A stretch of DNA of 64,000 bases from an uncultured Bacillota bacterium (GTDB lineage: Bacteria > Bacillota > Clostridia > Lachnospirales > Lachnospiraceae): positions 18,982 through 82,981 of the forward strand of contig CASEXH010000012.1 of the NCBI GenBank assembly GCA_949291945.1, read 5' to 3'. This document shows, in pieces, positions 45,808-53,935 of the stretch. A program made the translations under genes and the position numbers. The number at the start of each line of letters is the position of its first letter. Within the stretch, counting starts at the first letter, position 1. Under the pieces are notes generated by a model. That model was not told the DNA's origin and did no database searches. It saw only the letters and a list, made by a program, of their open reading frames with translations.

Positions 45808-46950
45808 ATGACAAAGATCGCAGTATTGGGTTCCACCGGCTCTATCGGGACCCAGACTTTAGATATTGTAAGTAAGAATGAAGACCTTCAGGTGGTGGGC
45901 CTGGCTGCCGGAAGAAATATTGATCTGTTGGAAAAACAGATCCGTGCCTTTCGGCCAAGACTTGCTGCAGTAGGGGACCCGGCTCTGGCAAAAGAGCTGG
46001 AAATCCGGGTGAAAGATACGAGCTGTAAAGTTGCAGGGGGCATGGAGGGCCTGATCCAGGTAGCAGTTATGGAGGAGGCAGAAATCCTGGTAACAGCTAT
46101 TGTGGGAATGATCGGTATTCGGCCTACTATTGAGGCTATCTGTACCGGAAAAGATATTGCTCTGGCCAATAAAGAGACCCTGGTGACTGCCGGACACATT
46201 ATCATGCCACTGGCGGAAGAAAAAGGGGTAAAGATCTACCCTGTGGACAGTGAACACAGTGCCATTTATCAGTGCCTTCACGGGGAAAAAAACAGGAGTA
46301 TTCAGAAACTTCTGATCACAGCTTCCGGAGGGCCTTTCCGTGGAAAGAAACGGGAGGATCTGGAACATGTCCGGGTGGAGGATGCTTTAAAGCACCCCAA
46401 CTGGGCTATGGGACATAAGATTACCATTGATTCCGCCACCCTGGTAAATAAGGGCCTGGAAGTCATGGAGGCAAAATGGCTTTTCGGAGTAGACCTGGAT
46501 CAGATCCAGGTGGTAGTTCAGCCCCAGAGTGTGATCCATTCCATGGTAGAGTTTGTGGACGGCAGCGTTATGGCTCAGCTTGGCAGTCCGGATATGCGCC
46601 TTCCCATTCAGTATGCCCTGTACCGGGGAGAAAGAAGATTTCTGGATGACGAGAGACTGGACTTTTCAAAATTAGGTTCGATTACCTTCGAGACACCGGA
46701 TACAGAAACCTTTAAAGGACTGCCTCTGGCTATGGAAGCTTCCAGAATTGGCGGTTCTATGCCCACAGTATTTAATGCAGCCAATGAAAAGGCTGTGGCC
46801 CTGTTTCTGGACCGGAAAATCTCTTTCCTGGATATTTACAGGATTATTGAAGAAGCTATGGAAAGACATCAGGTGATCCCAGATCCGGGAATAAAAGAAA
46901 TCCTGGATATGGAACAGGATATTTACAGATGGATTGAAGGCAGGTGGTAA
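45808..46950 (+). CDS. dxr: 1-deoxy-D-xylulose 5-phosphate reductoisomerase
   Basis: 380 aa, ATG 45808 after AAAGGGG. NADPH-binding 'VLGSTGSIGTQTLDIV', 'ALANKETLVTAG', the metal/substrate loop 'YPVDSEHSAIYQCLHGE' and 'HPNWAMGHKITIDSATL' are present. Second enzyme of the MEP isoprenoid pathway, supplying precursors to UppS upstream. The rseP start codon is 1 base after its stop. Confidence 0.97.
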   Translation: MTKIAVLGSTGSIGTQTLDIVSKNEDLQVVGLAAGRNIDLLEKQIRAFRPRLAAVGDPALAKELEIRVKDTSCKVAGGMEGLIQVAVMEEAEILVTAIVGMIGIRPTIEAICTGKDIALANKETLVTAGHIIMPLAEEKGVKIYPVDSEHSAIYQCLHGEKNRSIQKLLITASGGPFRGKKREDLEHVRVEDALKHPNWAMGHKITIDSATLVNKGLEVMEAKWLFGVDLDQIQVVVQPQSVIHSMVEFVDGSVMAQLGSPDMRLPIQYALYRGERRFLDDERLDFSKLGSITFETPDTETFKGLPLAMEASRIGGSMPTVFNAANEKAVALFLDRKISFLDIYRIIEEAMERHQVIPDPGIKEILDMEQDIYRWIEGRW

Positions 46951-46951
46951 A

Positions 46952-48232
46952 TTGAGCATTATTATTGCAATCTTGGTATTTTCTGTGATCATCATTTTTC
47001 ACGAGCTGGGACATTTTCTTCTGGCAAAAAGGAATGGCATTGCAGTTACGGAATTTTCTCTGGGTATGGGGCCAAGGCTTCTTTCAAAAGTCATTGGAGA
47101 GACCCGGTATTCTTTAAAGCTATTTCCCATCGGAGGCTCCTGTTTGATGGTGGGAGAGGATGATGATGACGACAGCCAGGGATCTTTTAACCGGGCTTCT
47201 GTATGGGCGAGGATCTCTGTGGTAGCAGCAGGGCCGATCTTTAACTTTATCCTGGCCTTTATCTTTGCCATGATCATTACCAGCGTCATCGGATACGATC
47301 CCTCCACGGTCCTTCAGGTAGAGGAAGGGTCTCCGGCCCAGGAAGCCGGACTTCAGGAGGGAGATGTGATCACAGAGTTTCAGGGTAAGCATATCTCCAT
47401 TGGAAGGGACCTGGAACTGTATATGACCCTTCACGGGCTTCAGGACGAAAATGTGACTCTGACCTATGAGCGGGACGGAGAGAAACATGAGATTTCCTAT
47501 ACTGCAGACAGCCAGACCAGTTATCTGCTGGGCTTTTATTATTCAACAGAAGGTGAACCGGAGATCACCCAGATCATGCTGGACGGCTCCTTGATGGAAG
47601 CAGGAGTCCAGGCAGGAGATATCATCCGGGAGATCAATGGGGTAGAGATCAGTACCGGCCAGGATATCCAGGATTATATTGCCGCCAATCCCTTAGACGG
47701 TTCGGAGATCACTCTGGGCATAGAGAGGAACGGGGAAGTCCGGCAGATTTCTGTAACCCCAAAGATGACGAAGCAGGTAGATACAGGCTTTGTCTATAAT
47801 CTCTACCGGGAAAAGACCAATTTCCTGGGGGTGATCAGATACAGCGCAGTAGAGGTGCGTTACTGGATCACCAGTACCATTGAAAGCCTTGTCATGCTGG
47901 TGAGAGGGCAGTTTACGGTTAATGATCTGTCCGGGCCTGTGGGGATCATTAATGTGATCGGAGATTCCTATGAGGAAGCCAGATCAGAGGGAACTGTCAT
48001 GGTATGGATGCAGATGCTTTACTGGGCGATCCTTCTTTCCGCCAATCTGGGGGTGATGAACCTTCTTCCGATCCCTGCGCTGGATGGTGGAAGACTTGTC
48101 TTCCTCATTATTGAAGCTATACGGAGAAAGCGGATGAATCCTAACGTGGAGGGAATGATACACTTTGCAGGGTTTGTCCTTCTGATGGTCCTAATGGTCT
48201 TTGTTATGTTTAATGATATCCGGAGAATCTAA
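46952..48232 (+). CDS. rseP: RIP metalloprotease RseP / site-2 protease
   Basis: 426 aa from a TTG at 46952, just after the dxr stop, with AGGTGG upstream; an upstream in-frame TTG at 46934 is inside dxr. Zn-binding HExxH in 'IIIFHELGHFLLAKRNGI', two PDZ-like domains (about residues 120-190 and 195-270) and the third metal ligand in 'NLLPIPALDGGRLVF'. Intramembrane protease that usually cleaves anti-sigma factors or signal peptides. Confidence 0.96.
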   Translation: MSIIIAILVFSVIIIFHELGHFLLAKRNGIAVTEFSLGMGPRLLSKVIGETRYSLKLFPIGGSCLMVGEDDDDDSQGSFNRASVWARISVVAAGPIFNFILAFIFAMIITSVIGYDPSTVLQVEEGSPAQEAGLQEGDVITEFQGKHISIGRDLELYMTLHGLQDENVTLTYERDGEKHEISYTADSQTSYLLGFYYSTEGEPEITQIMLDGSLMEAGVQAGDIIREINGVEISTGQDIQDYIAANPLDGSEITLGIERNGEVRQISVTPKMTKQVDTGFVYNLYREKTNFLGVIRYSAVEVRYWITSTIESLVMLVRGQFTVNDLSGPVGIINVIGDSYEEARSEGTVMVWMQMLYWAILLSANLGVMNLLPIPALDGGRLVFLIIEAIRRKRMNPNVEGMIHFAGFVLLMVLMVFVMFNDIRRI

Positions 48233-48286
48233 AATTTCTGTAAAATTTTCACAGAAATCTCTCTGGAAATCTGTAAAAAATGTGGA

Positions 48287-48316
48287 TTGACGAAATGAAA
48301 GACCACCATTTATAAT
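48287..48316 (+). promoter_or_regulatory. Promoter of the PTS operon
   Basis: TTGACG, 18-nt spacer, TATAAT. The transcript would start about 25 bases before the antiterminator site. Confidence 0.65.
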
Positions 48317-48344
48317 ATCCCTGTAATTAAATGAGCGGATATTA

Positions 48345-48381
48345 CAGGATAGTGTGTAACTGAAAAGGCATAAGCTATCTG
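48345..48381 (+). promoter_or_regulatory. Ribonucleic antiterminator (RAT) site
   Basis: CAGGATAG...GGCATAAG CTATCTG forms the short stem with the asymmetric bulges typical of BglG/LicT/GlcT targets, and its 3' half overlaps the following terminator stem. The PRD antiterminator encoded at 50713 is the likely ligand. Confidence 0.75.
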
Positions 48382-48432
48382 TTTTTGAGTATGAAAAATA
48401 CTCGGACAGAAAAGTTTATGCCTTCTTTTTTT
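48365..48432 (+). terminator. Conditional terminator in the PTS leader
   Basis: AAGGCATAA (48365-48373) pairs with TTATGCCTT (48416-48424), with an internal GAGTAT/ATACTC hairpin, then C and seven T. It is mutually exclusive with the RAT stem. Confidence 0.8.
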
Positions 48433-48472
48433 ACCCTATTCTTCCTCGTATCCGGAACGAAAGGAGAATAAA

Positions 48473-50668
48473 ATGAAGGACAAGATTTTTGGCGTACTTC
48501 AGAGAGTGGGCAGAAGTTTTATGCTTCCTATCGCTATTCTGCCTGTGGCAGGACTTCTGCTGGGAATCGGAAGCTCACTGACCAACGCAACCACTATTGA
48601 AACTTATGGACTGGAAGGGATTTTAGGCGACGGAACCCTTCTCAATGCCCTGCTGACCATTATGAGTCAGGCAGGAAATGTAATTTTTGACAATCTGCCC
48701 CTGATCTTTGCGGTAGGGGTAGCCATTGGTATGGCGAAGAAGGAGAAGGAAGTAGCCGCACTGGCAGCAATGATCTCCTTCTTTGTCATGCATACCACCA
48801 TCTCTGCTGTGCTCCAGGTACAGGGACAGATCCTGGATGACGGTTCCATTGCCTCCTCCGTACTGCCGGGAACCATCGCAGAAGTTTGTGGTATTCCCAC
48901 TCTGCAGATGGGAGTTTTTGGAGGTATTATCGTGGGACTGGGCGTAGCGGCCCTTCATAACCGTTTTTACAAGATTCAGCTTCCAAATGCGCTGTCCTTT
49001 TTTGGGGGATCCAGATTTGTACCGATCATTTCTACCGTGGTTTATCTTTTGGTTGGAATTGCCATGTATTTTGCCTGGCCGGTAGTACAGAACGGAATCT
49101 ATGCCCTGGGCGGTCTGGTTACAGGAACCGGCTATGTGGGAACCCTTATCTTCGGTATCATTAAAAGAGCTCTGATCCCCTTTGGACTTCACCATGTATT
49201 CTACCTTCCATTCTGGCAGACGGCTGTGGGAGGTACCATGGAAGTGGCCGGACAGCTGGTCCAGGGAGGCCAGAACATTTTCTTTGCCCAGCTGGCAGAT
49301 CCAAGCACTGTGCACTTCAGTGCAGACGCTACCAGATACTTCTCCGGAGAATTTATCTTTATGATCTTCGGTCTTCCGGGAGCGGCCCTTGCCATGTACC
49401 GCTGCGCCAAACCTGAGAAGAAAAAACAGGCAGGAGGACTTCTTCTTTCCGCAGCTCTGACCTGTATGCTGACGGGAATTACAGAACCCCTGGAATTTTC
49501 TTTCCTGTTTGTGGCTCCCATCCTTTTTGTAGTCCAGGTAATCCTGGCCGGCGCAGCTTATATGATCGCTCATATTTTAAACATAGCCGTAGGTCTTACC
49601 TTCTCCGGCGGTTTTATCGATCTGTTTATCTTCGGAATTTTACAGGGAAATGACAAGACCGATTGGATCCGGATCATACCGGTGGGAATCATCTACTTTA
49701 TCCTGTACTTTGTAATCTTCTCTTTCCTGATCAAAAAGCTGGATCTGAAGACTCCGGGAAGAGAGGATACGGAAGAGACAAAACTTTATACAAAAGCAGA
49801 CTATAAAGCAAGACAGGAAGGCGGCAGCCAGAACTCCGGAAAAGCCCTGAGTCCGGAAGATGAGAAGAGTATGCTGATTACCAGAGGTCTGGGAGGAAAG
49901 AAAAACATTTCCGATGTAGACTGCTGCGCAACCAGACTGAGATGTACGGTAGTGGATCCAGACAAAGTAAAGGATGCTGTGCTGAAGCAGACAGGACCTT
50001 CCGGTATTATCAAAAAAGGCCAGGGTATCCAGATCATCTATGGACCTTCTGTATCTGTGATTAAGTCCAATCTGGAAGAATATCTGGCAGGCGCACCGGA
50101 GGAAGAAGAAAACTGGGAAGAGGCAGAAGAAACGGCGCCGGAAGCAGCAGTCCAGTCTGTGGAGAAAAAAGAAGGAAGCTCAGAAAAGGAGCCGGCGAAG
50201 AAACAAGGACCTGGAAGAATCCTGTACTCACCCTTTAAAGGAAGAGCGGCTTCGATTACAGAGGCTCCTGATGAAGCCTTTGCAGAAAGAATGATGGGAG
50301 ACGGATATGTGGTATTCCCAAGTGAAGGCATCGTATATGCTCCGGAGGATTGTGAGATCAGCTTTGTCTTTCCATCGAAACATGCCCTGGGACTGAGGAC
50401 AGAGGATGGTCTGGAATATCTCCTTCACATTGGTGTAGATACAGTAAAATTAGAGGGAAAAGGCTTTGAAGTTTTTGTCCGGGAAAATGACAAAGTGAAA
50501 AAGGGTGACAAACTCATGGAGTTTGATATAGAATATATAAAAGAACATGCAAAATCCGAAGCCTGCATAGGTGTTTTCACCAGCCTGGAAGAGGGACAGG
50601 AGATTGTGATGAAAGCAGAGGGAGAGATCGAAGCTTTAGAGAAGATTGCGGAGATCGCAGGTTTTTAG
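48473..50668 (+). CDS. ptsG: PTS glucose-type transporter, EIICBA fused
   Basis: 731 aa, ATG 48473 with AAAGGAG upstream. Domain order IIC (about 1-425, ten helices, 'GIGSSLTNATTIETYG' and 'LTGITEPLEFSFLFVAPILF' in part), IIB (about 465-545, phosphocysteine in 'DVDCCATRLRCTV'), a Glu-rich linker, and IIA (about 580-731, phosphohistidine in 'YLLHIGVDTVKLEGKGFEV' in part). It imports and phosphorylates glucose or N-acetylglucosamine-like sugar; glucose is favoured by the antiterminator partner. Confidence 0.92.
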   Translation: MKDKIFGVLQRVGRSFMLPIAILPVAGLLLGIGSSLTNATTIETYGLEGILGDGTLLNALLTIMSQAGNVIFDNLPLIFAVGVAIGMAKKEKEVAALAAMISFFVMHTTISAVLQVQGQILDDGSIASSVLPGTIAEVCGIPTLQMGVFGGIIVGLGVAALHNRFYKIQLPNALSFFGGSRFVPIISTVVYLLVGIAMYFAWPVVQNGIYALGGLVTGTGYVGTLIFGIIKRALIPFGLHHVFYLPFWQTAVGGTMEVAGQLVQGGQNIFFAQLADPSTVHFSADATRYFSGEFIFMIFGLPGAALAMYRCAKPEKKKQAGGLLLSAALTCMLTGITEPLEFSFLFVAPILFVVQVILAGAAYMIAHILNIAVGLTFSGGFIDLFIFGILQGNDKTDWIRIIPVGIIYFILYFVIFSFLIKKLDLKTPGREDTEETKLYTKADYKARQEGGSQNSGKALSPEDEKSMLITRGLGGKKNISDVDCCATRLRCTVVDPDKVKDAVLKQTGPSGIIKKGQGIQIIYGPSVSVIKSNLEEYLAGAPEEEENWEEAEETAPEAAVQSVEKKEGSSEKEPAKKQGPGRILYSPFKGRAASITEAPDEAFAERMMGDGYVVFPSEGIVYAPEDCEISFVFPSKHALGLRTEDGLEYLLHIGVDTVKLEGKGFEVFVRENDKVKKGDKLMEFDIEYIKEHAKSEACIGVFTSLEEGQEIVMKAEGEIEALEKIAEIAGF

Positions 50669-50712
50669 TGTACTGACATGCATGGGAAGAGAAGGAAAAG
50701 GAGCTGCATGAA

Positions 50713-51537
50713 ATGTTTCGGATCATAAAGGCACTGAATAATAACAGTATTCTCGTACTGAGCAACGAGACAAAAAGGGAATATATACTGATGGGCAGCG
50801 GCATAGGCTTTGGCAAAATGCCCGGACAGCAGATAGAGTCCATGAAAGGAGCCAAGGTCTATTCCCTTGTGACCAGAAAGAAGAAACAGTCTGCCCTGAA
50901 GGCAGTGAATTCCATTGATCCGGTGTACCTGGAAATTTCCGGGGAGATCATTGACCTGGCAGAAGAGGAGTTTTCCCAGGTAAACAGGGACATTCTCCTG
51001 GCTATGGCAGATCATATCGCTCTGGCGACCAAGCGGGCAAAAGAAAACATGCAGTTTCCCAATCCTTTTACTAAAGATATCCAGATGCTCTTTTCCAGAG
51101 AATTTCAGGTAGCTTTAAAGGGACGGGAGATCATTAAAGCAAAGACCGGATATGTGATCTCAGATGATGAGGCAGGGCTGATCGCCCTTCATATCCATGC
51201 GGGACTTTCTGACGAAATGGTTTCGGAGACTCTGGAGACTACCAGGATCATTGAAGAGTGTATTTCTATTATTGAGGAACATTTTCAGATGAAGATCCCA
51301 AAGGATTCCCTGGCCTACGCCCGTATGATGAGCCATCTTTACTATATGGCGGCCAGAGCCAGAAAAGAGGAGCCTTTGAAGGTGGATATGAACGATTACA
51401 TCTACGAAAAATATCCCCGGACAGGAAAGGCGGCGGAGCTGGTATGCGCTCATATGGGGAAAGAGCTAAAGAAAGAGATCCGGAAAGAAGAAATCGGATT
51501 TCTGGGGATCCACATTCAGAGGATATTGAGTGAATAA
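50713..51537 (+). CDS. PRD-domain transcription antiterminator (LicT/GlcT type)
   Basis: 274 aa, ATG 50713 after AAGGAGC. N-terminal RNA-binding CAT domain (1-56: 'IIKALNNNSILVLSN', 'GSGIGFGKMPGQQI'), then PRD1 (about 70-170) and PRD2 (about 175-274), each with conserved His of PTS regulation ('MADHIALATKRA', 'LIALHIHAGL', 'HLYYMAARARKEE', 'FLGIHIQRIL'). It should bind the RAT at 48345 and allow read-through when the sugar is present. 44 bases after the transporter gene, so autoregulated. Confidence 0.92.
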   Translation: MFRIIKALNNNSILVLSNETKREYILMGSGIGFGKMPGQQIESMKGAKVYSLVTRKKKQSALKAVNSIDPVYLEISGEIIDLAEEEFSQVNRDILLAMADHIALATKRAKENMQFPNPFTKDIQMLFSREFQVALKGREIIKAKTGYVISDDEAGLIALHIHAGLSDEMVSETLETTRIIEECISIIEEHFQMKIPKDSLAYARMMSHLYYMAARARKEEPLKVDMNDYIYEKYPRTGKAAELVCAHMGKELKKEIRKEEIGFLGIHIQRILSE

Positions 51538-51598
51538 AAATTCAGAGTTGTTAAAATTATTCTTGAAATTTACAAAAAAAGTGCTATACTAAAAACAT

Positions 51599-51669
51599 GC
51601 AGATATAGTTCATTGGTAGAACGTCAGCTTCCCAAGCTGAAGAGGCGGGTTCGATTCCCGTTATCTGCT
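51599..51669 (+). tRNA. tRNA-Gly (CCC)
   Basis: 71-nt cloverleaf: acceptor GCAGATA/TATCTGC, D arm GTTC/GAAC, anticodon stem TCAGC/GCTGA with loop TTCCCAA (anticodon CCC), T arm CGGG TTCGATT CCCG. CCA is not encoded. A promoter TTGAAA-N16-TATACT lies at 51563-51590. Its 3' half is the probable integration target of the element that begins right after it. Confidence 0.95.
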
Positions 51670-51738
51670 TGTTTTTATGCCTATGTCCCATATTTACTGC
51701 ATTTCTTATTATGCATGGAACTAAAATGGTACTAAAAT

Positions 51739-52611
51739 TCATTTTATCCCATCTACTTCAAACATAGCAGTTCTTTCTGTGGATGAAGTCCATGTAGTGT
51801 TAAATTGATTAACCCCATTCCCTTTTAACCCCATACTGTATACTGTCTCATTCCAGAAAGGGCGAAGTACTCGCTGTCTATGGCTCTTTCTAAGTTCCAA
51901 AATCCCTTTTCGTTCATACTGTCTGATCATTTCCAGAGAAACTTTCTTTTCCTGGGCTATGTCCTTTAATGTTCGGTTTTGCTGATACCTGGCCCGGAGA
52001 GTCTCAGACTGTTTTGCTGGCAGTGAGTCCACCATAGGCCAGAGCACAGCACAAAGTTCTTCATGCTGTATTTTGGACAGAACATCCTCTTCCTCATTTC
52101 CAGAGTTTGGCAGTAGATCATATAAGCTTCCGTCTTCGCCCTCGCCTACAGGTACGTCCAGGCTCTCTATTTTAGCCATTAGAGCCGCCTTTTTCGTAGT
52201 CTCTAACACTTTCTTGCTAATGTTTAGAGAACGGCATATTTCGCAATCCGAAGGCTTTCTGCCATGCAGCTTTTCATAGTCAGAGACTGCTCTGTTATAT
52301 TCTCTAATCCTGGTATACATTGAATCAGGAAACCTCACAGTGCTGTTTTTCCTGATATACCGGGCAATCTTTCTTCTGATCCAGTATCCTGCATAAGTAA
52401 TAAAGAGAGTTCCTTCCTCTGGGCTGTAGTGATCAACAGCTTCAGATAACCCAAAATAACCCTCTTGTATGAGGTCATCTTCCTCTCCATAATCCCGGTA
52501 AGCATGCGCCACTTTATATATATACCCTTTATTTTGCTGCCAGAGCTGAAGCATGTTCTCAGCTATATTGTCTCCAGCCTGGATCCGGATAACAAGCTGC
52601 TCATTAGTCAT
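51739..52611 (-). CDS. Sigma-70 family RNA polymerase sigma factor-like protein of the element
   Basis: 290 aa from ATG 52611, 6 bases after GGAG. Region 2 is recognisable ('DLIQEGYFGLSEAVDHYSPE', 'TLFITYAGYWIRRKIARYIRKN' in part), followed by region 3 ('HGRKPSDCEICRSLNISKKVL') and region 4 helix-turn-helix ('RTLKDIAQEKKVSLEMIRQYE'), so it resembles a complete group-3-like sigma factor plus a 40-residue tail. Last gene of the leftward operon, next to the tRNA. It could activate late genes of the element or of a helper phage; inference. Confidence 0.82.
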   Translation of the reverse strand: MTNEQLVIRIQAGDNIAENMLQLWQQNKGYIYKVAHAYRDYGEEDDLIQEGYFGLSEAVDHYSPEEGTLFITYAGYWIRRKIARYIRKNSTVRFPDSMYTRIREYNRAVSDYEKLHGRKPSDCEICRSLNISKKVLETTKKAALMAKIESLDVPVGEGEDGSLYDLLPNSGNEEEDVLSKIQHEELCAVLWPMVDSLPAKQSETLRARYQQNRTLKDIAQEKKVSLEMIRQYERKGILELRKSHRQRVLRPFWNETVYSMGLKGNGVNQFNTTWTSSTERTAMFEVDGIK

Positions 52612-52936
52612 CAAATTCTCCTTTTTTGCTGAGAAAATAATCGTGCTCTTCTTTGGATACTATCATTCCATTCCCCTTTCCTTCAGGTAAGTCATGACTG
52701 CTATTTGCCCCATGGCAAGCAATTAAGTGAAGGAAAATATCAAGGTCTTTTCCGTAATTACCACCATTCAGTCGATCGTCTACAATATCATCATACTTGA
52801 TTTTTCCAGCATGGATTAGTCTGTGCGCCTCAGCTACAGGCATTTTTATATCCTTCTCTCCAATACGAACCGTCAGCCGGATCCTCTTTGGAAAAAGCTG
52901 TTTGGCTGCCAGATACAATTTGTCGATTCTACTCAT
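52604..52936 (-). CDS. Element protein of unknown function
   Basis: 110 aa, ATG 52936, 7 bases after GGAG. Basic N-terminus ('LYLAAKQLFPKRIRLTVRIG') and a 'HRLIHAGKIKYDDIVDDRL' segment. No membrane segment. It overlaps the sigma-like gene by 8 bases and the gene upstream by 8 bases, so translation is chained. I do not recognise the family. Confidence 0.7.
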   Translation of the reverse strand: MSRIDKLYLAAKQLFPKRIRLTVRIGEKDIKMPVAEAHRLIHAGKIKYDDIVDDRLNGGNYGKDLDIFLHLIACHGANSSHDLPEGKGNGMIVSKEEHDYFLSKKGEFDD

Positions 52937-53153
52937 ATTTTTTCTCCTCGCTTAACCGGTCAAGTACCTGTTCCAACTCATCAATTTTCTTTTGCTGTTC
53001 ATCAGCCCTAACGCTACTCAGGATAGCATTGCAGGCCAGGATAACCACATTAGCCCTTTTCGTATCTATCTCTCCGTTAAGAGTCATGTTTGCTATCCGG
53101 GCTAAAGCCCTTCTGACTTCTGCCGGAGTTTTTAATCTAAGACGGATAGCCAT
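52929..53153 (-). CDS. Small element protein with C-terminal coiled coil
   Basis: 74 aa, ATG 53153, 10 bases after AGGAGG. Helical throughout: 'TPAEVRRALARIANMTLNGE', then 'RANVVILACNAILSSVRADE' and a heptad-like end 'QKKIDELEQVLDRLSEEKK'. Small proteins of this kind are common in phage and ICE operons of Clostridia; function unknown. Confidence 0.7.
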   Translation of the reverse strand: MAIRLRLKTPAEVRRALARIANMTLNGEIDTKRANVVILACNAILSSVRADEQQKKIDELEQVLDRLSEEKKYE

Positions 53154-53233
53154 ATCATACTCGCCTCCTTATGCACATCATATTTAAACAAAGCCCCATA
53201 CTCCCATATTGGAAGCACAGGGCCCGTTATCAT

Positions 53234-53689
53234 TTAATGGATTTCGCCGTTCGTTCCATCAAACACCTTTTCAATACCATTATATTGGGTAGAAAGTCTG
53301 GATGTATCAATAGCAAGGCGAATCCTTCTTGCAACTACATCACTGAAAGGCTCCCAGGTTTGTCCGTTATCATATTCAAAACCTTCAGGCAGCGGGATAT
53401 GTGCATTTGCATCGTATTTTAAAAGGTTTTCACCGTAATAATTCTCACCATTTTTTCCAGATAATGCTAATGCAATACGATAAGCGTGCCCTGTGATAAA
53501 CTCTTTTATTTTTTCATCATCTGCCACCTTTCGATTCTGTTCCTGCTCAACCTGTCTTGTAAGATCTTCGATTAACTTTCCAATCGAATAGGGAACTATG
53601 TATTTTGCACTATTAACTATAACTACGCACATCTGGGCGTTTCCGGTAGACACATTCATTTCCTTATCATCTACAATCACTTTACTCAT
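53234..53689 (-). CDS. Element protein of unknown function
   Basis: 151 aa from ATG 53689, 7 bases after GGAGG; an in-frame upstream start at 53710 lies before the ribosome site. Two predicted beta strands at the N-terminus ('SKVIVDDKEMNVSTGNAQMC') followed by helices. It lies between the tape measure side and the sigma side of the operon. No motif recognised. Confidence 0.7.
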   Translation of the reverse strand: MSKVIVDDKEMNVSTGNAQMCVVIVNSAKYIVPYSIGKLIEDLTRQVEQEQNRKVADDEKIKEFITGHAYRIALALSGKNGENYYGENLLKYDANAHIPLPEGFEYDNGQTWEPFSDVVARRIRLAIDTSRLSTQYNGIEKVFDGTNGEIH

Positions 53690-53702
53690 CTTACTACCTC
53701 CA

Positions 53703-53921
53703 TTACACAAATAAATCCATATTCTCAGAAATTAAACGCTGCCTTTCTGCTTTGTCACGAACACTAAGAATAGAATCCTTGGTAGGCTTTCTATTTCCTC
53801 GTTCTTCTGAGATTGCATCTTCAATTATCTTCTGAAGCTGGCTCTGCTGAGCAATATTTGTTGTTTTAATAATGTCTGTAATTAAATCCTTGATTATTTT
53901 AATATCCTCTTTATCAATCAT
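53703..53921 (-). CDS. Small helical element protein
   Basis: 72 aa, ATG 53921. Charged helices ('DIKIIKDLITDIIKTTNIAQ', 'QLQKIIEDAISEERGNRKPT'). It begins 14 bases after the tape measure stop codon. In siphophages this position holds distal tail genes; this protein is far too small for Dit and shows no similarity I can name. Confidence 0.65.
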   Translation of the reverse strand: MIDKEDIKIIKDLITDIIKTTNIAQQSQLQKIIEDAISEERGNRKPTKDSILSVRDKAERQRLISENMDLFV

Positions 53922-53935
53922 ACGCTATTCTCCAT

